Source of the DNA: Sphagnum compactum
Taxonomy: Eukaryota > Bryophyta > Sphagnopsida > Sphagnales
Length of the DNA stretch: 64,000 bases
NCBI GenBank assembly: GCA_965153455.1
Contig: OZ234497.1
Location: forward strand, 1,364,001 to 1,428,000
Direction of reading: 5' to 3'
The notes under the pieces were generated by a model. It saw only the letters and a program-made list of their open reading frames with translations, was not told the origin of the DNA and did no database searches. The position numbers were made by a program, and so were the translations under genes. Shown here in pieces: positions 35,253 to 46,700 of the stretch. Position 1 is the stretch's first letter; each line of letters opens with the position of its first letter.

Positions 35253-36044
35253 CATTAGAGTGTTGGGCCCACCAAAAATGCAAAGCCAAGACAAAAAAGG
35301 GTTGCAGGCCTTAAAATGGGGTTGGAAGGTTTATAAAACAAGTTTGAAAAAAAAAGGTTCAAAAAAGCGGATTTTCTTAAAACCCACCCAGAATAAGCCT
35401 GTTGCAAGTGGTTGGCCAACCCAAAGTCGATGGATGAATTGTCCTCCATCCAAAATGGGACTAGTCTAGTCACGGGGGTTGGTTCATTCAAAACGGACTT
35501 TGATGACTTGACCTAGAGGCCCATGGTCTCGCTTTTGTTTAATAAGCCCTCCTTGGTTAACTAAACCAGGTTGCCCCGGTTCGATTAAACATCACCCATC
35601 ACTTTGCTCAACTTGCTCAACTTGGCAAAATCCCAACGTTGCCCTACTAAATTTCCAAGTCTTTTTTTCGTTTGCCCACCATTACCCATCCCACTTTTCA
35701 GCTCCCAACACATTCTCAACAACATTCACATTCAGATAATGTTTTCAATGAAAACACATAAAATTATCTCAAAAACAATCCACCAACACATCCTCTCCCT
35801 GAGGCATGAATATTTGCTTCGAGCAACCTGCGTCCCTTGGGGAACTATCTTTTCCTGGGGCCAACCAACCTCCCCTAAAGACTTCCCAACTTTTTCACCA
35901 GTGTCAGAACTTCCTCCTTCCTGAGGGGGAAATTATGTCTCCCTTGGAGAACTATGCACCCTTGCCAAGGAAGTGCCCCTGTTTCTTAGGCCTAATGCTT
36001 TTGCACATACCCCTATGCAATCATTCTTTCATTGACATCTACCT
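35253..36044. other. spacer between segments B and C
   Basis: No gene recognised. Near 35461-35495 there is a diverged end of the inverted-repeat family (CACGGGGGTTGGTTCATTCA). Pyrimidine-rich sequence at 35600-36040 weakly resembles 8640-8850. Confidence 0.5.
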
Positions 36045-36164
36045 CTCTTTGCAATGTTGCCACATAGTTGATAAATATCAATTTGTGGGCCTCTTTAAGT
36101 CTCTAGATTTGACTACGTCTACATAATATTGTAAAAGATTGTTTCAGTTTGGGGTAAGGTGTAT

Positions 36165-37080
36165 AGCCCAAAGTGAACCAGCACCCACCAATGCACCAAT
36201 CATCCGGTCTATCCATGAGATGAGCTACATTTTCTCATCCAACTTCAATTAGTTAACTTTTTTGGGTTTTTAAGCAATGAATTGTTTTGGGGCTGTTTTT
36301 TTCTCATCCTTGATCCTCATAGTATGTTCTCACTTAGTTACCTTATCGGCTTAACTATCTTATTGATCTTACTACCCTACTAAGTTACATCTTGGGCCTA
36401 CCTACCAACTAACAACTGACCCCTTCTACCTTCTATCTTTTTATTGGCTAAACTTTTATCTTCTAGGGACAAGCTTTTATTTTTTCTTGGCTAAACCTTT
36501 GATTCTTCACAAAACTTATATATTTTTACGGCTAAACATGTGTACCTCTTGGCAAGACCTCTTTACTTTTAGCTAAATCTCTACGTTTTTTCTACCTCTT
36601 GTCAAAACTTGAATTTCTCCCTAGCAGAACTTTAACCTTTTCTTATTTAAACTTCTATATCTTGACAATTTTTTTTATTTTTAAATTAAATATTAGTTCT
36701 TAACAATACCTTTCTATTTTTAAAAAAAACCTTCATCTCTTGGCAAAACTTTTTAATTTCTTGGTTAAACCTTTACCTCTTCATAAAACCAATAACTTTT
36801 TTTGGTTAAACTTTTACCTTTGTCAAAACCTCTTTACTTATTGGTGCATTGGTGTCGATCTCATGAGTTCTATCATACCAATGCACCAATTGATGGAATC
36901 TATTTTAGGTTTCACTATTTGGATGAAGTTTTGTGGTTTAAAAAAATTCCCACTTTGTCACTGTCCTCTTTTTTTACCCGCCCTCAGAAACATATTTCTC
37001 CTTTCTTTTTTTTGTTTCGTGATTGTTTTTTCTTGTCTTTCTCTTTGATCTTCTTCTTGTTTTGTTATGTTTTCCTTTAG
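36165..37080. mobile_element. inverted-repeat element, partial copy in reverse orientation
   Basis: Starts with the family end AAGTGAACCAGCACCCACCA followed by ATGCACCAAT. It continues into a CTTACTACCCTACTAAG patch (reverse of 20.92 kb) and the minisatellite (36440-36830, TCTTGGCTAAACTTTTA type). The far end is not clear: TTGGTGCATTGGTG at 36841 resembles an end, and segment C resumes at about 37081. It lies inside segment C where A has unrelated DNA, so it may be an insertion with loss of target sequence. Confidence 0.5.
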
Positions 37081-39373
37081 ACCCAAAAACTAGTCTCCAC
37101 ATTGTGAAAACGGTCTTCCACATCTCCTAATATTGGCATTCCATCGTTATGTTCACAAAGTTGAAACTTTAAACTACTATGCAGCGGAAGACTGGATTTG
37201 ATTGTACTAGACTTCCCATGTGGGACACATCCTGAATTTGGCATTTGATTAAGTGTATGTAGGGGGGCTGAAACTTGAAACCTTGAATTTGTTAATTTAC
37301 CTCCTGCAAACATGTTGTGTAGTTGATGTGCCTTTTGTCTTGTGCAGACGATAGGATTGTGCGAATCACAAACGCCTTAAGTTATGACAACTTTTTAGAA
37401 CTGCAAACAAAGAGGGAAAGTTGGAGGCAAAAAAGCAAACATAATTACCCCACACAACTAGACACAACTTTTTGCCTACCCTAGGACACTATTTAAGATA
37501 GTTTGGATATATTGAATGATAAGTTGAAGGAAAAGAAAAGAAAAGAAATCAAATTGCACTAGTGAACATGAGAAACACCTTCCTTCCTGAAATTTCCCCC
37601 CTTCCCCAACCTTTATCACCCCTTAAACAAGTGAGGTAGCTCGGTGTAGCTTGATGATAAAGGAGTTGAACCTTCATCCTTGGGATCCAAGGATCAAACT
37701 CATCAAAAACACTGGTTGTGATCATCACCTTTGAGCGAGGATATAAATAAATATGACAATCTTCTTGTAGCATCAACAAGATGAAGTGATGCTGATGGGC
37801 ATGGCAAGTCATGCAAATAATCATAAAAATGTTAATGCCAATGATTACGGACCCAGGGTCATTTTAGCTACAACAAGGTTATCAAGTTTTGAAGTTAAAC
37901 TTAGCACTACCGGTTTTTTTTTAAAAATGTTTTTGTGGGGACTTGCTTATTTTGGAAGTAACCCAAGCTTGTTCACTTGCTGTAGAAATTTGCTGATTCA
38001 TTTTATCTGTCTTCAAGATTTGTTGAAAGATTTTCCTTTTGCAGACTGGGGAAAACAGTGTTGGAAGAAGGAAATGTAACAAAGTTTTTTTTTTTTTTTT
38101 TTTTGTTGAAATGTAACAAAGTAGTCAACCTCCTACCTCTCAAGTTCCAATGAGTGTTGGACAAATTGTCAACTTTATATACGTTAGAATATGAGTATAA
38201 CAAAATTTGTAATTAGTTAGATAATGATATGTAGATAGATATTGAGAGACTAATATTGAAATATATTAAATGTCAACTTTTTTATTATGTGAAAAGCAAA
38301 TTCTATCTTCAAATGAAATAATTTCCAACAAAAGAAATAAACATTACTAAATGCAATCTAAAACTACATAGTAAACAAAATTCACTGCCTTCTTCCTTAG
38401 TGGTATGGGGGCCATTGCAAGTCTGCCCAATTTCAAACTGACTATATCTGCTCCAGCAAATCATATGGCATTTCATTCATGGTCACCTAGATCTTAAGAA
38501 TGTTCAAAAATTGAAAATAAGACAAGTCATGAGTTTTCTTAGTAATTAAATGCTACTTTGTGTACTACATGAGGTCTTCGAAAATGATGTAATTTAATTT
38601 TTTTCACTAATGGACATGGGCTAGCATTTAAAAGTGAGTGGCAACCTACTTGCATTATACGGTACTGTCACTTACCTTGTGAGGGTAGGGTCTTATTGTA
38701 ACTATTTTTGCACTTGGTGACTTTTGGTTTCTTTTCTTCTTTTGTGCTAGGAGGGTGTGCATTCCACTCGACTAGTCTGCCCAAAATAAACCCAATCAAT
38801 AAAACTATTCTATTCATTGAAATTTTTTTTCACTATGCTTCTTTATTTACATAAGAGAGAAAAACAAAGCAATTGAAAGGAGGATCACAAAATGTTTTGA
38901 CCCAAGTGGACCTCCCAGTAGTGCTTCAAAGACCCTCTTCTGACCTAGAAACCTGAACTCATTTTAAGGGCCAAAAATGGGAAAGAGGGACTTGAACCTT
39001 ACATTTCAATTGCATTTATTTATCAAAACAAGAACACCAAAATGAAAGGCCTATAAAAGCCTTATGAGCCATCATCACATTGCGTTACTAGTGTTTACAT
39101 TAGAAAGTCTCATCTAAATGGTGGAATGCTTCACATATGAGTGGGATGATCATTGATGACATATTTGCTCATTTTCAATAACTTTAGCCAAATTCTTGGC
39201 ATCCATGCAAATGAATCAATGATCTGAAAAAAATGAAGAAAAAGGGTTGGAGAAATTGGATGTAGAAATTTGTGTTTATAGACTGACCAACCTCAGTACT
39301 ATGGCAGCTGCTGCACAAGGGACATATAGAGATGCAAAAAAAACAATCATTCTAAGTCATTGAAATGCAGGCT

Positions 39374-39670
39374 TTAGAATAATATGTTGTTTGGTTCAGT
39401 GAGCTTCTGATTGAAAGGAAATTGAGCAGTTGTTGGAATAGAAAGTCCTTGAAACTCAGAAGATGGTGTCAAGAGGTAAATAAATGTCATTGCTCTTCTT
39501 GCATCACCTAGTGAGCATTCCCTGCACTTGGGCTCCCACCCGCACAAAGGCCACACTACCCACATGGAACTTACCTCTATGTTAATCAAGGAGTTTGTGT
39601 TTACATTTCTAATCCTCCAATTTGGTGCAGTTCTTGAGTTGTTACACTGGATTGTTGAGGATTCTAGCAA
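39374..39670 (-). CDS. conserved small ORF in segment C, unknown function
   Basis: The third copy of the 98-codon frame (11464-11760, 29505-29801), same length. Differences include Glu for Ala in CRECSLGD and Leu for Met in YLLTPSSE. Function unknown. Confidence 0.3.
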   Translation of the reverse strand: MLESSTIQCNNSRTAPNWRIRNVNTNSLINIEVSSMWVVWPLCGWEPKCRECSLGDARRAMTFIYLLTPSSEFQGLSIPTTAQFPFNQKLTEPNNILF

Positions 39671-40102
39671 TAGAATACCTTAAAACCGGAAGTTGCATGG
39701 TACCCACCAGCATTGGACTTGGTTTTGTTGTTCACATGCCTTGAGCAGAATGAGTGGCCCTTTTCAATGGAGCAATTTGAACCCAGTTTGTGAACCTGCT
39801 CAAATTGCAAGCCAACAAATTTTAAGCTGGAAGTACTTCACCTCCTTTGGCTAAAATTGGAAATATAGCAAATGTTTCTGAGCAAGATCGGGAACTGGGG
39901 TGTGAATCCTGGTCCATTTGTATCATCATCATCATCATTATCAACAATCTTCTTTTCTCATCACCTTCAACAATACCAATCCTCACCTGACAATCAAACC
40001 TTGCAGCAACACTTGGAAGCCTGTTCTCTGAAGGACCTCAGGTTGTGTCCACTCAAATCTGCGATAATTGTTTTTGAATTTTCAAGGATGCAGATCTTCT
40101 CT

Positions 40103-40306
40103 TTATTTGGTCTTGCCTTGGGGCACTGGACGTTCTGAAGCAACTGAAGCAGCAGTCATGCAGGGTCCCCTTGTCAGCCCTTCAAAATGGGGTTGTACTC
40201 TGTTGGAAGTTGTGACCATTTCTCCAGAGGGTCCTAAATAGCCCAACAACACACCCTGCTCTAGTTTCTCCAGACATGGAAGCTCACTGACACCATTGAT
40301 CCACAA
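40103..40306 (-). CDS. conserved small ORF in segment C, possible relic exon
   Basis: The counterpart of 12194-12397, 67 codons, with KLEQGVLLGYLGPSGEMVTT and RVQPHFEGLTRG. It may be a relic exon of an unrecognised gene carried in all three segments. Confidence 0.3.
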   Translation of the reverse strand: MWINGVSELPCLEKLEQGVLLGYLGPSGEMVTTSNRVQPHFEGLTRGPCMTAASVASERPVPQGKTK

Positions 40307-42357
40307 GGTGGATTCTAAGCAACATGAAGGTCGGGGGTGGCAGAAGATTATGTCATTTTCTTGACCTCATTATATGACATAATCTTCATCACCTGGCTCA
40401 CCTGTCACCTTACCCAACAGAATGGGTAGGGGCTTGACCATTCCAGGTAGTACATTTTTGTGCCTTGGAATGATGTGATTCTGCAAAGTTCTTTCTGCTC
40501 TTGTGAAGTTACACTATCAGTTTAACAAGAATCTTCTGGTGTAATTATAATCTGGATGTGCCATATCCTTTTTGCATTTGAACTTAACCAGGTCAGGTGT
40601 TGTGAGAAAATCTTAGGCCAATTGGTTCTTCTATTGGCAGTGCAATGGTATTAGCTTAATTCAGACAGTGTTGTCGCGTTGTTCATACCCACCATCTTTA
40701 TGAATCATTGACAGAAAAAAAAGTCACTAAGAATTTTTCCAATAAAAAAAATGAAGAGAGGTAACATTCTCCATCAAACTGTTGCATCAAGGTGCTTTGT
40801 TCCATGTAAGTACACCGAATTCTTGGATTGTAATGGGATATCATTGCCAAATCACATGTGTATTTTAGAACTAGGAATAATCCAGACACCACCATCTACC
40901 ATGCTCCAAAATTGATATCTTCTGAGCACAGTAAGGAAACCTGAATGTTATTGTTATTAGAAGACTGGTTTTATTGGACAAGTTACTCAGCACCTTTGAA
41001 GTCTACTGCATCAGTTTGTAACAAAAAGGAAGCTAACATGGGACTCTGTGCATATAAGGTTTCTTTTTTTAGCAAATGATTTCTCCCTTGTGAGGGTTTC
41101 TTGATAATGTGGTCAAGCATGTAGTCTTTTGCAGCTCTAGCGAAGAAATGAGTATATAGAATTCATCATGATATTTCTGTACCACAATGTTCTCCAGTGG
41201 ATTGGTTTGTCAAAGAGAGATCGGGATCCTTTCAGGCCTTCTGACTCAGTTTTGCATGGCGCCTTTGACCACATTCGTGGATCTACTGTGCAGCTGCCAT
41301 TGCTATGGGATTCTTGGGGATTTTGGGTTCAGGCTCCTGAGGTTGGTCACTGGTGAACGACTCTGGAAGTTTTTCTGACTTTCTGAACTCCAGTGTCTGC
41401 AACACTCATATTTTCCTGCTTTGTCAAGCAGCTTCATTTACCATATCAGTGTCAAAAGCTGAGAGAGTAATCAGGGGCTTACCACTCGTGTAAGAGCTCT
41501 ACTTTACTGCACATAAGGAAAATCTAGGTGTGCCATATTGCATTCTTCGAGCTGAGCTTGAGCCCTACTTGTAGTGCTCAGAGATGCACCACATGGAGTT
41601 GAGCAAAATTGATTCAAGAATTTAGAATATTAAGTCCCTACGAGAACACAAACATTTCTCAATGCCCTTCTGCAGGGCTTTCTTGTGAATTACTCCTTTC
41701 TTGAATTTTCTATCATTTGCATGCATTCCAATGAAGTCATGAAAGGCAAAGGCCAGCGAGGACTCTTACAAGAATAGAGTCACCAGAATGCAGAATGATG
41801 ATGTTGAATGACACAGGTTGAATGTCCACAGCAAACAAGGGTTTGTGCCACATCAATTCTGAGAGTCGCACATTGGCTAAAATTTGTCCTAGAGTTTGAA
41901 TCATATCCTGGCCTGCAGTGTATGGCTACAGAGAATCACTACCCCAAGCACACAACCTTATTGCAAGACTGCTTTCACAGACATTCTCAATTGGAACACA
42001 GAGGATTGGCATCTTTGGTTCTCCAAACAATCTCAGGTTTCTGCAACACATATATTGGAGGTATTGCGTTGATCCTCCAACTTCCCACAACATAAGAAAA
42101 AAATATTTTTGAATAAAGCCAAGTAGGAGCACTTCCAACAAAAATAAACCTCCCCAAATAACAGTGAATGCAAGACAATTATAGATGTATATTGCTCAAC
42201 AAAGTAAAATGGTTCCAAGAGCTGTATTACACCATCACATAAGAGCCTGAGCATTGTGGCAGGTGAGACTAACTACAAACCGACCTTACCTACAAGATTC
42301 AACCCTAATTATAAGAGACCTTCAACTTCTATTGAATAAGCATGCTGTCCAAAAAAT

Positions 42358-44856
42358 TCATGGTAAGCCAGTGGCATGACCACCAGCTGTCATTGTTGTT
42401 GAAGTCTTTAGGAATCGCATTGAAAGTTTCCATATGATTTTTGCAAGAGTGAGCATGCAAATTGTTCCATCTAAACAAACTGCGATGATCATACTAGTAT
42501 CGTATTTTAGGAGAGGAGGAAGCACTGCAAAGCCAGCACTTGCAAAAGCACCAAGCACACAAACCACCGAGATCACTAAAAGAATGGTAGTTCGTATGAG
42601 GGCCTGTTTTGCTGATTTGACTTGTATTCCAATGAACTCGTCTAGGGGGTTTGGCACGGCTGCATCTGCAGCGGCCAAGAATGTTGCAATGGCGAAAAAG
42701 AAAGAGAGGCTGTTGAACACCCAAAATGTCTTGACACTTGCGTGGTTCTTGACTGCAGCATATGATTCTGGTGTCTGAGGTGGGGCAGGAAAGGGTTGTG
42801 AGAACTCATAGTCTGGAATGTAGCCTAGAGGGGGTTGTAACCAACCTGCAAAAGTGACGCTTGCAATCAATGCTGCACCAACCAGAAGAGCATTTGCAGC
42901 ATCCACAAACACTTGCCTATCCCTATATGATCTGTCCATGAAATCTTTCACCTCTGGTCGCTGTAGCAACACCTTCTCAATCTCTTTCATGTTGGCTTCT
43001 CTAGCAATTTGGATGGGAGTTAGGCGATCTGTGTATTCTTCAGTGGCCCTGATGCGGTTTCCTGGATCATCAAAACACAAGGCTTTCACGACTCCCAATT
43101 TGTCTCCTTTAATAGCACACAACAATGGCGTCCTATTCTTGTTGTCCTTGGCGTTGACATCCAGGTTGTGATGAAGCAAAAGTTCTTTTACAGCTTCCAC
43201 ATGGCCTCCCAGAGCAGCAAAATGAAGAGGTGATGCGACAAGGTCTTGGTAAGCAACCAATTCAATTGAAGCATTTGCATCCACCTCTGGATGCCAATTC
43301 AAAACATATCGGATGATTTTGAAGTAATTCTCGCTTGCAGCTATGGCTAATAACTTGCTCCGATGGTTGGGGAATTGGGTGCTAGTTCGAGCAAATGGTT
43401 GTGTTCTCAAACCCAATGTGTCCAAGAGATGAACTGCTATTTCCTCCTCATTATGCTCTGTGGCCACATGTAGTAAGTTTTCAAACATACTCATTTGCTG
43501 CTTGTGGTTGTGGAGGTGGAACGGCTTCGCTTCCTCTACCAACAGCTTCACCACCTCCACGTGACCTTTCCGTATAGAATGGTGAAGCGGTGCAAGCCAT
43601 TCGTCGCAGAACGTGAACGGCTCTCCTACATTCTCTAATTTTTCTAGCAACAGCTTCACCACCCCCGAGTGACCATTCTGTATAGAATAGTGAAATGGTG
43701 AAAGTCCTTTCGTGTCCAAGGGAGCAACATGGATCCTTGGCCACTCCAGAAGTAGATCCACTATTTCCGTGTGCCCATCCATGGCAGCAAAATGTAGAGG
43801 TGTGAGGTTGTCTGCAGTGGGTACCTCCTTGGGTGCTTTTGAGAACAAATCTGGCCTGCAAAGACCCGACTGATGGGATTCCCATCGCTTGAGTCTACTT
43901 GGAGTCGACACATTTACAGTAGCGGCAACATTCGCATCCATGCTCGGCACGGTAAGAAGGAATTCTACCACGCCTGTGTGTCGCCTTCGAACAGCCAAAT
44001 GAAGTGGTGTAAAACCATGACAGTCAATACCAGTGACACTGATGCCCGCAGGGCACTTTTTCACCAAGAGCCTCAGCATTTCCACGGATCCTTCTTCTGC
44101 TAAGTAATGCAGAGCAGATCGGTTTAGAATATCTGTGGCATTTACGAACGGCACCAAATCTTGGTGTCTCGTTTCAAGCAAGTTGAACAGTTCAGCGACA
44201 AATTTGCACCTCCTGTCTTCAGATGCTTTTTTAAACCAATCTGGAAAAGGTGATTCGAGTTCTGCCACTTCATGTAATCCCGTGAACTTATCAATGGATC
44301 TTGCGAATAACTCCACTGATTTGATTCTGCTCAGCTCCTGGATATTTCTTAGACAATTCATCTTTGCAAAGCGAAGCAGTGGTGTTCGACCAGTGTTGTC
44401 AGGGACGTTCCAATCTATATCCGTCCTTTGGGAGAGGATTATTACACTTAGACGATTACCCGTAGCTCGATGCAAAGCAGTTAGACCCGAGGTATCAGTT
44501 GCATTCACGTCGACTCTAGGATCCGCTAACAAGACCCGTGCGACCTTCACGCTGTTTGATTGAATAGCAAACATCAGTGGCGTAAAACGATACCGAAAAT
44601 TTTCACGGCAGTTCACATCCACGCCCGACTGAGTTAGCGCTGCAACAGCCTTCGCCTCGTCATCTGATTTCGCTGCCTCTCTGAGATCCGAATCCGCCTG
44701 CTCGTTTGTTGTGGCTACCGAACTTGCAGTAATGGCCTTCGCCTCGCCATCCGATTTCGCTTCCTCCATGAGATCCAAATTCGCCTCCTGGTTTGTTGTG
44801 GCTACCCAAGTTGCTGCAGCAGCCTTCGCATCGTCATCCGATTTCGCTGCCTCCAT
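42358..44856 (-). CDS. ankyrin-repeat membrane protein, copy C (start shifted)
   Basis: An 832-residue protein if translation starts at the ATG at 44856 (MEAAKSDDDAKA). The ATG used by A and B is still present at 44906, but a one-base loss after it (GAT then ATATGGAG instead of CTCATGGAG) puts it out of frame. From there only a 34-codon peptide would be made, overlapping the new start. The frame upstream of 44856 has no ATG, only non-ATG codons back to 45012. Ankyrin repeats and four membrane helices are intact, with PPLG at the PGG position. Twelve bases are lost in frame after helix 4 (no TPIR as in A and B), and the end reads GHATGLP. The middle region (near LRNIQELSRIKSVELFARS) is clearly diverged from A and B. 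It may be functional with a shorter N-terminus. Confidence 0.85.
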   Translation of the reverse strand: MEAAKSDDDAKAAAATWVATTNQEANLDLMEEAKSDGEAKAITASSVATTNEQADSDLREAAKSDDEAKAVAALTQSGVDVNCRENFRYRFTPLMFAIQSNSVKVARVLLADPRVDVNATDTSGLTALHRATGNRLSVIILSQRTDIDWNVPDNTGRTPLLRFAKMNCLRNIQELSRIKSVELFARSIDKFTGLHEVAELESPFPDWFKKASEDRRCKFVAELFNLLETRHQDLVPFVNATDILNRSALHYLAEEGSVEMLRLLVKKCPAGISVTGIDCHGFTPLHLAVRRRHTGVVEFLLTVPSMDANVAATVNVSTPSRLKRWESHQSGLCRPDLFSKAPKEVPTADNLTPLHFAAMDGHTEIVDLLLEWPRIHVAPLDTKGLSPFHYSIQNGHSGVVKLLLEKLENVGEPFTFCDEWLAPLHHSIRKGHVEVVKLLVEEAKPFHLHNHKQQMSMFENLLHVATEHNEEEIAVHLLDTLGLRTQPFARTSTQFPNHRSKLLAIAASENYFKIIRYVLNWHPEVDANASIELVAYQDLVASPLHFAALGGHVEAVKELLLHHNLDVNAKDNKNRTPLLCAIKGDKLGVVKALCFDDPGNRIRATEEYTDRLTPIQIAREANMKEIEKVLLQRPEVKDFMDRSYRDRQVFVDAANALLVGAALIASVTFAGWLQPPLGYIPDYEFSQPFPAPPQTPESYAAVKNHASVKTFWVFNSLSFFFAIATFLAAADAAVPNPLDEFIGIQVKSAKQALIRTTILLVISVVCVLGAFASAGFAVLPPLLKYDTSMIIAVCLDGTICMLTLAKIIWKLSMRFLKTSTTMTAGGHATGLP

Positions 44857-45101
44857 ATATCTAAATTGGCCTGCTGTTTTGTTGTGGCTGCGGAAGTTGA
44901 AGCCATGTTGAGGTAAGACCGCTGCTTCAATAGCGAGAGCTGAAGAGAAGAACTTACGTCTTTGCTCGTCACTGCCCAATCCTCTCGTTAAAATTGCCAA
45001 AATGCGCGTCAAGCTTCCACAGCGGATCAGGGATCCCCGACTTCAGATGTGAGAGCGACAGACGAGGACGCCTCAAACCGGTCAGAAGTTCCAGATGTAT
45101 G

Positions 45102-45360
45102 GTAAGAAGTTGTATGCTCCCATGGTTTCTGAGTGATTCTTGAAGTCCATCATGTCTGTGCAAAGTGGAATACAGTTTCAAAAGCTTTGTCTGCTACTTG
45201 TACCAAAGCTTATTGATGCAGAAACTTGTCTTTGAACAAACTAATTGGACACACAAAATGGATGCTCTCAGTGCTCAAACATAAGCAATTCAAGACAGAA
45301 TGGCTCTTGAACAATGTCTAAACTCTTTCTGTTGCTGATTTGCTTTTGGAAACAATGGAC
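45102..45360. repeat. repeat related to 22061-22331
   Basis: Begins GTAAGAAGTTGTATGCTCCC and matches 22061-22331 (GTAAGAAGTTGAATGCTCCC) in the same orientation with scattered differences and small gaps, for example loss of a TCTCTCACACACAG stretch. In both places the match begins at a GTAAG splice-donor-like sequence, while the DNA upstream is unrelated. Confidence 0.75.
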
Positions 45361-45375
45361 CCCTAATTTTGAAAT

Positions 45376-45800
45376 GTATGTGAAATGTGGGAGCTAGAGG
45401 ATGCTAAGAGGGTTTACAGCAAGATGCCCACATCCAATGTGGTGTCTCGTGGAATGCCATTATGATTGGACTTGTGGAGCCAAATGTGGACAATGGCAGA
45501 AGCATCGTCATTCCCTGGACAAATGTGGCAATCATGTGTGAAGCCAAGCCCTGTCACATTTATAGAGGTCCTGAATGCGTGTACGAGTGTAGGGGTATTT
45601 GAAATCGCCACTGACGGTCATGAATACACCATCAAAAGGCATAGGGTTTCAGATATCTCTGGTTAGTAGCCTTGTTGAAATGTATTTCAAAATGCAAAAG
45701 CATAGAAGATGCGTGGAGTTGTTCAACAAGATGTTCACACACAAATGGCAGAAGGCATTGGAACTACTTGTTCAAATGCAACAGGAAGGGAGGGAATAAC
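45376..45800 (+). pseudogene. PPR protein fragment (pentatricopeptide repeat), decayed
   Basis: Plus-strand frames together resemble plant PPR repeats. The first repeat reads MYVKCG, then after a frame change LEDAKRVYSKMPTSNVVS. VKPSPVTFIEVLNACTSVGV follows, and then LVSSLVEMYFKM and VELFNKMFTHKWQKALELL. These match the usual MYxKCGxLEDAxxVFxKM and PxxVTFxxVLNACxxxG patterns of the PLS class that acts in organelle RNA processing. The pieces lie in different frames and only about two to three repeats are left, so this is a non-functional fragment. There is no start, DYW tail or neighbouring exon. Confidence 0.75.
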
Positions 45801-46080
45801 ACATCACCTTTAGGGAGACCTAAAAATTGCATCACTTAAAGATTTTTAAAGCAATACTCACATTCTAATTATCTGATTGACATTGTCATGAAGTCAAACA
45901 TGTAAATACTTTCATCCTTTCTATTGTTCCATAAGGCCATTTTCAATTTGCAATATTTACATATAGGTCTCTTAAATAGTTGTTGGATTTTTTTACATCC
46001 ATTGTAAAACTCACATCATAATGCACTTATTCACATTATGCTTAGGTTTCAAATTGCAATACTTGCATATATGTCTCTTA
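45801..46080. other. short intergenic stretch
   Basis: AT-rich, no gene recognised. Confidence 0.5.
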
Positions 46081-46700
46081 ATACTTGTTTGGATTTTTAT
46101 GTAGCGAAGATAGCGATGGCACCAAGTTGCCGTTGCCTTCTTCTGTGGTGGTGTTGTAAAGAAGAAGAAGATGACAGCTTTCGTCATCTTTTTCGATGGC
46201 TTTATTACAAAAAATGGCGACAATAACTACCATCGCCTTTTTCGGTGGCTTTACTATGAAGAAGATGACGGCAACAATGTCGTTGGCTTCTTTTATGGTG
46301 GTGGTGTTGTGCAGAAGGCAATGGTAGCAGGCAATTTTTTTCTTTTTTTTTCCTCTCTTTTTTGGTCCTTTTGGTCTAGTTCATTAGAATTGACAATTAA
46401 CAATGAAATGGTGGTTTTTTTTATTGTTGAAGGTTGTAGTGGTTAAAGGAAAGACATTGAAAAAAGGTGGTGATGATTTGGAAGTTCACAAGCAAAAGCT
46501 TATTTCATCAGAACAAACAATTGGTGAACAAAATGTTGTTCCATCAAAATTGAAACATGAGGTGTAAAATGTTCGTTCATCAGAATTGAAACCTAAGGAG
46601 CAAAATGTTCATTCGTCAAATTGAAACCTTAGGAGCAAAATCTTGTTCCATTAGAATTTTGAGAATTGATGAATCAAACAATCTATGTGGCTTAGAGTTG
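46081..46700. repeat. low-complexity and tandem-repeat stretch
   Basis: 46100-46340 has repeated GATGGCTTTATTA / GGTGGCTTTACTATGAAGAA phrases. 46545-46660 has a roughly 36-bp tandem repeat around ATTGAAACCTWAGGAGCAAAA, with the TTGAAAC core at about 46550, 46586 and 46621. Open frames here are rich in Phe, Gly and Asp because of the repeats and are not thought to be genes. Confidence 0.55.

Larger units (their letters stand above)
36045..45090. repeat. segmental duplication, copy C (ankyrin gene segment)
   Basis: Matches copy A 8850-17601. Between 36165 and 37081 the A-type sequence is replaced by the inverted-repeat element with minisatellite. It shares the 550-bp block (37790-38335) with B. 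It lacks about 320 bp that A and B have (A about 10130-10447): the join near 38366 lies in AAACTAC, a short repeat present at both edges in A and B. The 5' end stops near 45090, and a different repeat (related to 22061-22331) follows at once. Confidence 0.9.
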
